NCBI RefSeq assembly: GCF_017312725.1
Contig: NZ_BOPO01000001.1
Span: 25,103 to 89,102, forward strand
DNA from: Actinocatenispora comari
GTDB taxonomy: Bacteria; Actinomycetota; Actinomycetes; Mycobacteriales; Micromonosporaceae
Direction: 5' to 3'
DNA: 64,000 bases
Shown piece by piece: positions 6,773 to 14,742 of the stretch. The translations under genes and the position numbers were made by a program. The stretch's first letter is position 1. Every line of letters starts with the position of its first letter. A model generated the notes under the pieces. The model had not been told where the DNA came from, searched no databases, and worked only from the letters and a program-made list of their open reading frames with translations.

Positions 6773-8599
6773 ATGAAGGCGATCCTGACCGCGCTCGGCG
6801 GTACCGTCGCGGCGGTGGCGGCCTGCCTGTGCCTCGCGACCCCCGCGCGCGCCGACGACACCACCGCGACCGTCGCGCACACCGCCGACCGGGTGATCAC
6901 GGCGCAGCTGGCCAAGGACCACATCCCCGGCGCCGCCGTGGTCGTCGTCGCCGGCGGCAAGCAGGTGTACGCGAAGGGTTACGGCGTCGCCGACACGGGC
7001 CGGCGTACCCCGGTCGACCCGGCCCGTACCCGCTTCTACCTGGGCTCGGTGACGAAGCTGCTCACCGCGTCGGCGGTGCAGCAGCTGGTCGACGCCGGGA
7101 AGCTCGACCTGGACGCGGACGTCAACTCGTACCTCGACTTCCGGATCCGGGACAGCTACCCGGGGCGGCCGATCCGGCTGCGCGACCTGCTGACGCACAC
7201 CTCCGGCTTCGAGGACCGGGTGCTCGGCGTCGCGACCCCGACCGGTACGCCCGTGCCGAAACTCGGGCCGTGGCTCGCCGCGCACCAGCCCGCGCGGGTG
7301 CGACCGCCGGGAACCCTTGCCTCGTACGACAACTACGGCGTCGCGCTCGCCGGCTACATCGTGCAGCGGGTGTCCGGCGAGCCGTACGAACGGTACGTGC
7401 GGCAGCACGTGCTGGCGCCGCTCGGGATGCGGCACACCAGCCTGGACAACGACACCGAGCACCTCGCCACCGGGTACCGCAGCGACGGCACCGTCGCCAC
7501 CGGTGGGCAGCGCGGCCCGTTGACCCCGGCCGGCCCCAACGTGACCGCGGTGCCCACCGACCTCGGCCGGTACCTGATCGCGCAGCTGCGGCCCGGGAAC
7601 CCGTTGCTGCACCGGCAGTTCACGCCGGACAAGCGGCTGCCCGGGATGGGGCTGATCTTCGAGGAGCACCCGCACGACGGCACCCGGGTGTTCGCCAAGG
7701 ACGGCGACGTGCCCGGCTACCACGACTACGTCGCGCTGCTGCCGGACGACGACCTCGGCGTCTACGTGGCGTACAACGGCGACGGGGTGGACGGCAGCGG
7801 CAGCTACGCGCGGCGCGAACTGGTCGACCGGATCGTCGAGGCGCTGCACCCCGACCGGCACCCCGCGACACCGACCCGGCACGACGACGGCGACCTGTCC
7901 CGCTACGCCGGCAGCTACCGCACCACCCGCTACAACCACCAGGATCTGACCAAGGTGACCCAGCTGGTGTCGCCGGTGACCGTCACCGCGTCCGACGACG
8001 AGCTCACCACCACCGGCCTGTCGGAGAACCCGGCCGTGTCCGAGCAGCACTGGATTCCGTTGGGGCACGGGCTGTTCGCCGAACGCGGCGGGGACGCGCG
8101 GCTCGCGTTCGACGGCGACGTGCTGTTCGACTCCGCGAGCCCGAGTGCCGCCTACCAGCGGCTGCCCTGGTACCAGGCGCCGATGCGGCACCTGGAGCTG
8201 CTCGTCGCCGCGACCCTGGTCCTGCTGTACGCGCTGGTCGCCTGGCCGATCGCGGCGATCGCGCAGCGCCGCGCCGGACTGCTGCCGAACCTGGCCCGCT
8301 GGGGCGGCTGGGGCGCCGCCGTGTCGGCGTTCGCCTTCCTGGCACTGTTCGCCATGGTGATGAGCGACTCGGCGGCCCTGAACGAGCACATCACGCTGAA
8401 CGACTCCACCGCCCTGCACGCCGCGCCGGTCCTGCTGCGCGTCACGTTCGGGTTCACCGCCCTGCTGCTCGCCGGCTCGGTACTGGCCTGGGTACGTCGC
8501 TGGTGGCGGCTGCCGGGACGGATCGGCTACACCGTGGTCACCGTCGCCGCCGTCGCCTTCTGCGTCGTCACCGCCCTCTACAACCTGATGCTCGACTGA
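6773..8599 (+). CDS. Exported serine hydrolase (beta-lactamase/PBP4* family) with C-terminal membrane segments
   Basis: 608 residues. MKAILTALGG...CLATPARA is a signal peptide ending before DDTTATV. A class C beta-lactamase-like domain (residues about 35-380) shows the catalytic SVTK tetrad at 92-95 and a YDNYG motif for the second catalytic triad. After a beta-rich linker (about 390-460), four hydrophobic helices finish the protein (LELLVAATLVLLYALVAW onward). Such proteins are membrane-anchored D-Ala-D-Ala peptidases or esterases of the cell envelope; the substrate is not known. ATG 6773 is chosen for the signal peptide; the frame stays open upstream to 6611. Confidence 0.88.
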   Translation: MKAILTALGGTVAAVAACLCLATPARADDTTATVAHTADRVITAQLAKDHIPGAAVVVVAGGKQVYAKGYGVADTGRRTPVDPARTRFYLGSVTKLLTASAVQQLVDAGKLDLDADVNSYLDFRIRDSYPGRPIRLRDLLTHTSGFEDRVLGVATPTGTPVPKLGPWLAAHQPARVRPPGTLASYDNYGVALAGYIVQRVSGEPYERYVRQHVLAPLGMRHTSLDNDTEHLATGYRSDGTVATGGQRGPLTPAGPNVTAVPTDLGRYLIAQLRPGNPLLHRQFTPDKRLPGMGLIFEEHPHDGTRVFAKDGDVPGYHDYVALLPDDDLGVYVAYNGDGVDGSGSYARRELVDRIVEALHPDRHPATPTRHDDGDLSRYAGSYRTTRYNHQDLTKVTQLVSPVTVTASDDELTTTGLSENPAVSEQHWIPLGHGLFAERGGDARLAFDGDVLFDSASPSAAYQRLPWYQAPMRHLELLVAATLVLLYALVAWPIAAIAQRRAGLLPNLARWGGWGAAVSAFAFLALFAMVMSDSAALNEHITLNDSTALHAAPVLLRVTFGFTALLLAGSVLAWVRRWWRLPGRIGYTVVTVAAVAFCVVTALYNLMLD

Positions 8600-8685
8600 C
8601 GGTGACGCCGCGCTGACCTCGCGGTGGTGTGCCGGGCACCGACTCTGGAGAAATCATGTAGATCCTTCTTCTACGCTGCCGACAC

Positions 8686-8722
8686 GGCCCGCCCTTCCGA
8701 CATGTGGCGGTACGGGCGGGTC
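8686..8722 (+). promoter_or_regulatory. Leader hairpin before the SH3-domain gene
   Basis: GGCCCGCCC (8686-8694) can pair with GGGCGGGTC (8714-8722) around a 19-base loop, ending about 30 bases before the ATG at 8754. A smaller stem GTAGA/TCTAC lies at 8658-8674. I compared it mentally with the ydaO (c-di-AMP) riboswitch, common before actinobacterial cell-wall hydrolases, and did not see its conserved motifs. The role is unknown; it may be a terminator of the upstream gene or a 5' UTR fold. Confidence 0.35.
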
Positions 8723-8753
8723 GTCGTGCTTCGGCTGCGATGTGGAGGAACCC

Positions 8754-9530
8754 ATGAGCAGATCCAGTCACCCCCGGTCGATGCGCCGACTCGTCTCGCG
8801 GGCCGGCCTGATCGGCGCGGCAGCGCTGGCCGCGGTACTCGTCGCCGGGCAGGCGTCGGCCGCGACCGTGCACACCAGCAGCGGCAAGTCGCTCAACGTC
8901 CGGTCCGGGCCGCACACCAGCTCGAAGATCGTCGGCTCGGTGCGCGACGGCGCCACGGTGAGCATCAGCTGCCAGGCCCACGGCGACAAGGTCACCGGCA
9001 AGTACGGCACGAGCGATCTGTGGGACAAGGTCTCCGGCGGCTACGTCAGCGACACCTACGTCTACACCGGCTCGGACGGCCGGGTCGCGAAGCTGTGCGG
9101 CTCGTCGACCCCGACGACGAAGTGCTCCACCAGCGGTACCGGCGACCCGCGCAGCTGCGCGAAGGCGGTCACCTGGGCCAAGAACCACCGCACCACCACC
9201 TACCACAGCGGCTACTACCGGATGTGCGACCACCTCGTCGGCCTCGCGTACGGCTTCTCGCACTCCGGCTCGACCACCGCGTACGTGCACTGGACCCAGG
9301 TGCCCAAGAAGTACAAGCACGCCGGGTCGACGACCGTACCGGCCGGCGGGCTGGCGTTCTTCGGCGGCGGCTCCGGGCACGTGATGATCTCGATCGGCGG
9401 CGGCAAGTTCGTCTCCAACGACATCCACGGCAACGGCACCTACACCACGACCACCATCAAGGAGATCAAGCAGAAGTGGGGCAAGCCCTACCTCGGCTGG
9501 ACCCAGCCCTGGTTCAAGGCCAACCACTGA
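8754..9530 (+). CDS. Secreted SH3-domain protein (possible cell-wall amidase-like)
   Basis: 258 residues from ATG 8754, with GGAGGA at optimal spacing. The signal peptide runs MSRSSHPRSMRRLVS...VLVAGQASA. Residues about 35-85 form a bacterial SH3 domain (KSLNVRSGPHTSSKIVGSV, then VTGKYGTSDLWDKV and GYVSDTYVYT). The C-terminal 140 residues hold a Cys/His arrangement (RSCAKAVTWAKNH, YRMCDHLVGLAYG, GGLAFFGGGSGHVMISIG) resembling a secreted CHAP/NlpC-like hydrolase, with a possible Cys in MCDH and His in GHVMI; this part is inference. It probably acts on, or binds, peptidoglycan. Confidence 0.8.
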   Translation: MSRSSHPRSMRRLVSRAGLIGAAALAAVLVAGQASAATVHTSSGKSLNVRSGPHTSSKIVGSVRDGATVSISCQAHGDKVTGKYGTSDLWDKVSGGYVSDTYVYTGSDGRVAKLCGSSTPTTKCSTSGTGDPRSCAKAVTWAKNHRTTTYHSGYYRMCDHLVGLAYGFSHSGSTTAYVHWTQVPKKYKHAGSTTVPAGGLAFFGGGSGHVMISIGGGKFVSNDIHGNGTYTTTTIKEIKQKWGKPYLGWTQPWFKANH

Positions 9531-9558
9531 ACCGCACCGGCCCCGCCGGTTCCCGACC

Positions 9559-9596
9559 CGGCGGCTGCGGGTGGACACCACCGCCCGCAGCCGCCG
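9559..9596. terminator. Hairpin terminator between convergent genes
   Basis: A perfect 13-bp stem, CGGCGGCTGCGGG (9559-9571) and CCCGCAGCCGCCG (9584-9596), around a 12-base loop. It lies 28 bases after the SH3 gene stop and 12 bases before the end of the convergent isochorismatase gene, so it can serve both. There is no U-tract, as usual in actinobacteria. Confidence 0.7.
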
Positions 9597-9608
9597 CACC
9601 ACGCCGGC

Positions 9609-10274
9609 TCAGCCAGCCCCGGCCGCGAGCAGCGCGGTGACCTCGGAGCTCGGCCGTACGTCGCCGAAGCACCGGAAGATGGTGGCGAGCTCGGCCTCGC
9701 CCACGCCGAACGACTGGCCCACCAGCGCATCGGACACCATCACGATGCGGTAGCCCAGCTCGGACGCGTCCCGTGCGGACGAACCGCAACACACGTTCGT
9801 CACCGCGCCGGCGATCAGCACCGTGTCGACGCCGCGCTCGGCCAGCCGCTCGGGCACGTCGCACTTGCCGGGAAAGAACGCGCTGCTGCCGGTCTTGACC
9901 GCCTGCAGGTCCTCGTCGCGCACGTCGAGCTCGTGCCACAGCGTGCGGGCCACGCCGGCGCCCTCCTCCTCGTACATCCGGGCGGTCGACGGGCCGAAGA
10001 TCGCCACGAACCGCTCGCTGGCCCGCTGGATCGGGGTACGCACCCAGGCGACCACACCGCCGTGTGCCCGCACCGCCGCCACCGCGTTCACCGGCGCGAT
10101 GACCGTCGCCATCACGGTGTCCGGCAGGCAGCGCCGCACCGTACCGGTGTCGAGGTCGATCACCACCAGCGCGGTGCGACCCGGATCGAGCCGCTCGAAC
10201 GCGTGCAGCCGGCCGCGCCGCGCCACCACCTTGTCGACGAGATCCTGCCTGATCCCGCTCGGATGCACCACCAC
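9609..10274 (-). CDS. Isochorismatase-family hydrolase
   Basis: 221 residues. The catalytic triad of the cysteine-hydrolase superfamily is present: Asp40 in ALVVIDLDTG, Lys127 in QAVKTGSSAFF and Cys162 in AVTNVCCGSSARDA, followed by IVMVSDAL. Members hydrolyse isochorismate, nicotinamide, N-carbamoyl compounds or ureido groups; nothing visible chooses among these. The start is GTG 10274, with GGAGG seven bases upstream, although the frame is open to 10328. It is a single gene. Confidence 0.9.
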   Translation of the reverse strand: MVVHPSGIRQDLVDKVVARRGRLHAFERLDPGRTALVVIDLDTGTVRRCLPDTVMATVIAPVNAVAAVRAHGGVVAWVRTPIQRASERFVAIFGPSTARMYEEEGAGVARTLWHELDVRDEDLQAVKTGSSAFFPGKCDVPERLAERGVDTVLIAGAVTNVCCGSSARDASELGYRIVMVSDALVGQSFGVGEAELATIFRCFGDVRPSSEVTALLAAGAG

Positions 10275-10353
10275 GCCACGACCTCCGCTCCGCGCCGAGG
10301 CCGGCAGCCTAGCCGGCACCCCGGACACTCCTCCCCGCCCGGGCGGGCGGCCG

Positions 10354-11049
10354 TCAGAGGGCGACGCGCAGGCCCGGGGTGGCGAGAACGACCGGGCAGT
10401 CGGCGATCGCGGCCGCCTCGGCGAGCAGCGCCGGGGCGTCCTGCCAGGCCCGCAGGTGGGTGAGGACCAGCAGTTCCGCGCCGGATCGGCGGGCGAGCCG
10501 GCCGGCGTCGCCGGCGGTCAGGTGCCCGCGCAGCGGCCCCTCCGCGTCGAACCCGCTCGCCTCGGCCAGCAGCACCCGGCAGCCCCGCGCCAGCTCGTCC
10601 AGCGCCGCAGCCGGCTCGCTGTCCGCGGTGTAGCACAACGCATCGCCGACCCGGGTCGCCCAGCACTCGCCGTGCGGTACCGCCGCCTGCCGGATCGTCA
10701 GCGGGCCGGCGCGGAACGGCTCGGCGGTGGCGCGGCGCGCGTGCATCGTCTCGGCCTCGGCGTACACGAACTCCGGCAGGTCGCTCGGCCCGACCACCTC
10801 CAGCGGTCGGTCACTGGACCGTTCCCGCAGGTACCAGAGCTGGGTCAGGTCGACCCAGTGGTCCGAGTGGGCGTGCGACAGCAACACCAGGTCGACGTCC
10901 GCGGGCGTCACGTAGCGCTGCAGCGGGCCGGCCGAGCCGGAACCGGTGTCCAGCACCAGCCGGTAGCCGTCCGCCTCGACCAGATAGCACGAACAGCCCG
11001 AATCGGCCGACGGGGCCGAGCCGGAACAACCCACCACCGTCAACCACAT
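10354..11049 (-). CDS. MBL-fold metallo-hydrolase
   Basis: 231 residues starting MWLTVVGCSGSAPS. The zinc-binding signature SHAHSDHWVD (HxHxDH) is at residues 79-84, and later ligands are visible in PHGEC, YTADSE, and LTHLRAWQD. The short beta-lactamase fold without a cap resembles the ribonuclease Z/ElaC-like small hydrolases of actinobacteria, for example those annotated 'MBL fold, RNase Z-like'. It may cleave phosphodiesters; this is inference. It is divergent from the VOC gene across 166 bases. Confidence 0.88.
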   Translation of the reverse strand: MWLTVVGCSGSAPSADSGCSCYLVEADGYRLVLDTGSGSAGPLQRYVTPADVDLVLLSHAHSDHWVDLTQLWYLRERSSDRPLEVVGPSDLPEFVYAEAETMHARRATAEPFRAGPLTIRQAAVPHGECWATRVGDALCYTADSEPAAALDELARGCRVLLAEASGFDAEGPLRGHLTAGDAGRLARRSGAELLVLTHLRAWQDAPALLAEAAAIADCPVVLATPGLRVAL

Positions 11050-11215
11050 GGGTCGACGATAGTGCGGACGATCGCCCGATCCGGCCCCCGGTGCCGGACC
11101 GTACTGGCAGGATCGGCGCCGGGGCCCACCTGCCCTCGCGGCCCGCCAGCGGGGCCGGCGTGCCGACCTCGACACGGGCACGCAGACGTCACTCGACAGC
11201 GAGGGAGATCTCGCG

Positions 11216-11638
11216 ATGACCTCGAACCTCAACCCGTACATCAGCTTCGACGGGAACGCCCGCGAAGCGATGGAGTTCTACCGCGACGCGCTCGGCGGCG
11301 ACCTGACCGTGAGCACGTTCGGCGACATGGGCGACACCGGCCCGGCCGCGGACAAGGTGATGCACAGCCGCCTGGAGACCCCGGCCGGCTTCCAGCTGAT
11401 GGCCGCGGACACCCCACCCGGCATGGAGTACCGGCCGGGGCAGAACATCTCGATCAGCATCACCGGCCCGGCCGCGGACGCCGCCAACCTGCACCGCTAC
11501 TGGGAGGCGCTGTCCGCCGGCGGCACCATCAACGTGCCGCTGGAGAAGCAGCCCTGGGGCGACGAGATGGGCGCCTGCGTCGACCGCTTCGGCATCGCCT
11601 GGCTCGTCGACATCGGTACCGAAGACTCGGCCCAGTAA
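11216..11638 (+). CDS. VOC-family protein, PhnB-like
   Basis: 140 residues beginning MTSNLNPYISFDGNAREAMEFYRDALGG, the typical opening of PhnB-type vicinal oxygen chelate proteins. It has HSRLETPAGFQLMAAD in the middle and WGDEMGACVDRFGIAWLVDI at the end. The fold is a paired beta-alpha-beta-beta-beta module. Members bind metals or small ligands, and many have no known substrate. A GAGGGAGA ribosome-binding site precedes the ATG. Confidence 0.9.
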   Translation: MTSNLNPYISFDGNAREAMEFYRDALGGDLTVSTFGDMGDTGPAADKVMHSRLETPAGFQLMAADTPPGMEYRPGQNISISITGPAADAANLHRYWEALSAGGTINVPLEKQPWGDEMGACVDRFGIAWLVDIGTEDSAQ

Positions 11639-11775
11639 CCGATCCACCGGTCTCGGGGGACAGCCCCGTCTCGTTCGGCCGGCTACCCCCGCATCGTTCG
11701 TCCGGTTACCGCCATGGCTCCGCGTGGCGGCAGCCAGCAGAGTGATCCTCGTACGCCGAGGCGAGGAGGGTCACC

Positions 11776-12600
11776 GTGCAAGCAACGGGTCTGCGGCGGC
11801 TGTTGCCGTTCGCGCTGGTGTGCCTGGGGCTGTCCTGGGTGCCGTGGCTGGTGCTCGCGATGCTGCGGGTGGACGTCGACCACGGCCCCGCGCAGCTGGT
11901 GTTCGGCCTCGCGGCGAGCGGTCCTTCGCTGGCCGCACTGGTGTTGTGGCTGGCCGGTGGTCGGCGCCGCCGGCCCTCCGGCGTGCGACTCGGACTGTGG
12001 CCGATCGCGGCGCTGCTGCTGGGCGCTGCGGCGCCGGTGCTCGCCGCCCTCCTGCTGCACGGCGGTGACGTGCCGCAGCTCGTCCGGCACGCCGGAGTCG
12101 TCGTCGCCGGGGTCGGCGGACCGCTCGGTGCGCTGGCGTACACCCTCGTGTCCGGGCCGCTGTCCGAGGAGTTCGGCTGGCGCGGGTACGCCCAGCCGCG
12201 GCTGCGCGACCGCTTCGGCCGCGGCGGCACCGTCGCGCTGCTCGGCACCGCCTGGGGGCTGTGGCACCTGCCGCTGTACTTCCTGGTCGGCACGGGGCAG
12301 CACGACACCGGCCTGTTCTCGGTGCAGGGCGCGCTGTTCTTCGTGATGATCTATCCGGTCACGTACCTGGCGCTGTTCGTCTCCGAGCACCTGCGCGGCG
12401 GCGTCTGGGCCGCGATCGTGCTGCACGCCGCCTGGAACTTCAGCGACGCGATCATGCCACCCGTCGGTACCGGCGGCGCCGCCCTGGAAACCCTGCTGTG
12501 GCTGGCGATCGCCGCCCTCGCCGCCCTCACCTGGCACACCCGCCGCCCGACCCACCGGATCGTCACCTCGCCGCAGCCGGCCACGGTACCCGGGTCCTGA
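11776..12600 (+). CDS. CPBP-family intramembrane metalloprotease
   Basis: 274 residues with about seven transmembrane helices. The CPBP (Abi/CAAX) motifs are complete: motif 1 SEEFGWRGYAQPRL (EExxxR), motif 2 WGLWHLPLYF and motif 3 LHAAWNFSD. The GTG at 11776 has GAGGAGGG upstream. Prokaryotic members cleave within membranes, and some protect bacteriocin producers; the substrate is unknown here. It is convergent with the hydrolase at 12664. Confidence 0.9.
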   Translation: MQATGLRRLLPFALVCLGLSWVPWLVLAMLRVDVDHGPAQLVFGLAASGPSLAALVLWLAGGRRRRPSGVRLGLWPIAALLLGAAAPVLAALLLHGGDVPQLVRHAGVVVAGVGGPLGALAYTLVSGPLSEEFGWRGYAQPRLRDRFGRGGTVALLGTAWGLWHLPLYFLVGTGQHDTGLFSVQGALFFVMIYPVTYLALFVSEHLRGGVWAAIVLHAAWNFSDAIMPPVGTGGAALETLLWLAIAALAALTWHTRRPTHRIVTSPQPATVPGS

Positions 12601-12663
12601 CCCGCCACCTCACCACCCGGCAGCACGGCAACCGCACTCCGGCGGGCACGCAAACCCGGTGGG

Positions 12664-13548
12664 TCACGACAGTTCGCTGAGCCAGGCGTAGGCCGCTTCT
12701 CTGTTGTCGTGCTCGACGTTGGTGTGGTCCGCCGAGTCGATCAGGTGCGCCACGATGCCCGGTACGTGGGCGGCGAGCCACCGGCCGTTGACGATGGGGA
12801 CGGCCCGGTCGTGGACCCCGTGCCAGAGCCGTACCGGGACGCGGATGCTCGTCGGGTCGCAGCCCCACGGGGTCAGGGTCGCCGCCCAGTCGTCCCACCA
12901 GGCGTCGTCGCCGTCGGACAGCGAGTCCCGCATGATCGCGGCCAGGTGCCGGGCCACCGGCCAGCTCCGCGCGTCGTCGGTACCGGCGGCGTCGCCCCAC
13001 CGCGCCACCCACCCCTCCGGCGTACCGAGGGTGGCGAGCAGCCGGTCCGCGTCCTGCTTCCAGTGCTCGCGGGCGGTCTCGCGGTCGGTGAAGAACAGCT
13101 CGACCTCGTGCGCGAACTCCGGGGTCGTCCCCGCGCAGAAGTCCAACCCCGGCGCCCCGTAGGGCGCGAAGCCGGCGAAGACCGCCGCGCCGGTGACCAG
13201 CTCGGGCAACACCGCGGCGCAGGCCAGCGCGTACGAGCCGCCGCCGGAGAACCCCCACATGCCGAGCCGCTCGATCCCCAGTGCCGCGGCGAGACTGCGG
13301 ACGTCGGCGGCCGCATCGGCGATCCGCCGGCCCTCCCGACGCGGCCGGCCCCGGTAGCCGGGCCGGTCGTAGCTGAGCAGCCGCAGCCCGTACCGGCGTG
13401 CGGCGAGCTCCGCATCCGGCCGGAACAACCGCCGGGAGCCGGGACTTCCCGGGTGCACCAGGACCGGCTTCCCGTCCGGCGCGCCGAACTCCTCGACGCT
13501 GATCAGCTCACCGTCGGCGCCCGGAACCACGTGTGTGACGGTCTCCAT
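12664..13548 (-). CDS. Alpha/beta hydrolase
   Basis: 294 residues. The oxyanion segment is VHPGSPGSR, the nucleophile elbow is GFSGGGSYA (Ser101), the acid is probably the Asp of HGVHDRAVPI and the His is in SADHTNVE near the C-terminus. A cap region rich in acidic residues (about 145-215) lies between strands 6 and 7. The start METVTHVVPG is chosen because the upstream extension runs into the tRNA region. The substrate is unknown. Confidence 0.88.
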   Translation of the reverse strand: METVTHVVPGADGELISVEEFGAPDGKPVLVHPGSPGSRRLFRPDAELAARRYGLRLLSYDRPGYRGRPRREGRRIADAAADVRSLAAALGIERLGMWGFSGGGSYALACAAVLPELVTGAAVFAGFAPYGAPGLDFCAGTTPEFAHEVELFFTDRETAREHWKQDADRLLATLGTPEGWVARWGDAAGTDDARSWPVARHLAAIMRDSLSDGDDAWWDDWAATLTPWGCDPTSIRVPVRLWHGVHDRAVPIVNGRWLAAHVPGIVAHLIDSADHTNVEHDNREAAYAWLSELS

Positions 13549-13673
13549 GCCGGCGGATGATACGAACCCCACCACGATCTGTCGTCCCCTTACCCGACCG
13601 TCCCGAACGGCCGGGTATGCACCAACTCGGCGGCCCCGGATCGCTCCCTCGACGGGACTCGCGACCGGTGCGG

Positions 13674-13763
13674 CGGAGGGCGTGGGATTCGAACCCACGA
13701 GGACGGGGATACCGCCCTAGCGGTTTTCAAGACCGCCGCCATCGGCCACTAGGCGAGCCCTCC
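13674..13763 (-). tRNA. tRNA-Ser(UGA)
   Basis: Reading the minus strand, a 7-bp acceptor stem GGAGGGC (from 13763) pairs with GCCCTCC (ending 13675), with G as discriminator base. The anticodon arm GCGGT-CTTGAAA-ACCGC gives anticodon TGA. The long class II variable arm and the T-arm GTGGGTTCGAATCCCAC are complete. CCA is not encoded. No integrase or attachment-site duplication is seen next to it. Confidence 0.97.
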
Positions 13764-13838
13764 GGAGCGCCGCCCGGCGGCGCCGAGGCCCAGTTTGTCA
13801 TGGCCGGGCGACGCCGGGTGATGCGAGGGTCGCGCCGG

Positions 13839-14624
13839 TCAGCGCACCACGTCGATCGGGGTGCCCGGCGGTACCTGCCGCAACCGGCGCAGCGACCGGT
13901 CGTGCAGCCGGATGCAGCCGTGCGAGATCCTGGCCCCGCCGGTACCGATCCGACCGTCCTCGCCGAGCGGCCCGTGGATGCCGACCACGGCGTCACCGGA
14001 GCCGGCCCAGTCCGAGATCACCTCCGAATGCGCGGACGTGACCACGATGAACGGGCCGTACCCGGGCTCGCCGGGCGGCGGCGCCTGGTCGAACGCGACG
14101 AAGAAGTGGCCGGCGGGGGTGGGGTCGTCGGGCGCGCCGACGCCGGCGGGCACGGACAGCGCCAACCGGCCCCGCTCGTACAGCCGGAGGTGGGTGTCGC
14201 CGAGGTCGACGACCAGCCGGTACGGCGTGCTGCCGAGCGACACGTCCCTGGCCCGCAGCCAGGTCGTCGAACCGTTCGGCCGCTGCGCCAGCCGCACCCG
14301 GACCCAGCCGGGCTTTCTGGCGATGACCGGCAGCATCGACGGCCGCCCGTACCAGCGTCCCGGCGCCACGCCGTCCGACCCGGCGCCGGGACGCGGGTAC
14401 CGGGGTACGTCGTGGTGCAACGTGGCGACCACCGTGCTGCCTGCGGACGACGGCGCCGGCGAGCCGGTCGGGCGCCGTACGGTGGCGCCGGCCCGCGGGT
14501 CCGGCACACCCCGGGAGACCAATACCAGGGCGACGGCAACCGCCAGGACCGCGACGCCGACGGCGATCGCGAGCCCGCGGCGACGCCCGCGATGGAACGA
14601 GGAGAGCAACTGCACGATTCCCAT
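13839..14624 (-). CDS. Membrane-anchored L,D-transpeptidase (YkuD domain)
   Basis: 261 residues. A basic N-terminus (HRGRRR) and a single hydrophobic helix (residues about 18-38) anchor it outside the membrane. The YkuD catalytic domain occupies the C-terminal half: YRLVVDLGDTHLRLYERG, GIHGPLG, then ISHGCIRLHD with the catalytic Cys237 and His235. Such enzymes make 3-3 cross-links in peptidoglycan or attach proteins to it. ATG 14624 has AAAGG directly adjacent; GTG 14615 in the same frame has better spacing and may be the true start. Confidence 0.9.
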   Translation of the reverse strand: MGIVQLLSSFHRGRRRGLAIAVGVAVLAVAVALVLVSRGVPDPRAGATVRRPTGSPAPSSAGSTVVATLHHDVPRYPRPGAGSDGVAPGRWYGRPSMLPVIARKPGWVRVRLAQRPNGSTTWLRARDVSLGSTPYRLVVDLGDTHLRLYERGRLALSVPAGVGAPDDPTPAGHFFVAFDQAPPPGEPGYGPFIVVTSAHSEVISDWAGSGDAVVGIHGPLGEDGRIGTGGARISHGCIRLHDRSLRRLRQVPPGTPIDVVR

Positions 14625-14692
14625 CCTTTGCGTGGGTCCGTCCGGGCGCCCGCTCCGGAGCCGGCGGGCCGCGCTTCGAGGACTCCGGTGCG

Positions 14693-14738
14693 CCGGCATG
14701 GATCCGCGGCACGGCGCCGCGCCGCGGATCCATGCCGG
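14693..14738 (-). terminator. Strong hairpin terminator of the surface-protein gene
   Basis: A perfect 18-bp stem, CCGGCATGGATCCGCGGC (14693-14710) and its complement (14721-14738), around a 10-base loop. It begins 4 bases after the TAG stop of the surface-protein gene and separates it from the L,D-transpeptidase gene. It is the longest perfect stem I found in the window. Confidence 0.8.
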
Positions 14739-14742
14739 GTGG

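Noticed and set aside
8600..8753. ydaO-type c-di-AMP riboswitch before the SH3-domain gene
   Set aside because: Actinobacterial wall hydrolases often have one, but the conserved ydaO sequence blocks are not present and the leader is too short.
13674..13763. Integration site at tRNA-Ser
   Set aside because: No integrase, no duplicated 3' end of the tRNA within reach, and the flanking genes are ordinary chromosomal families.
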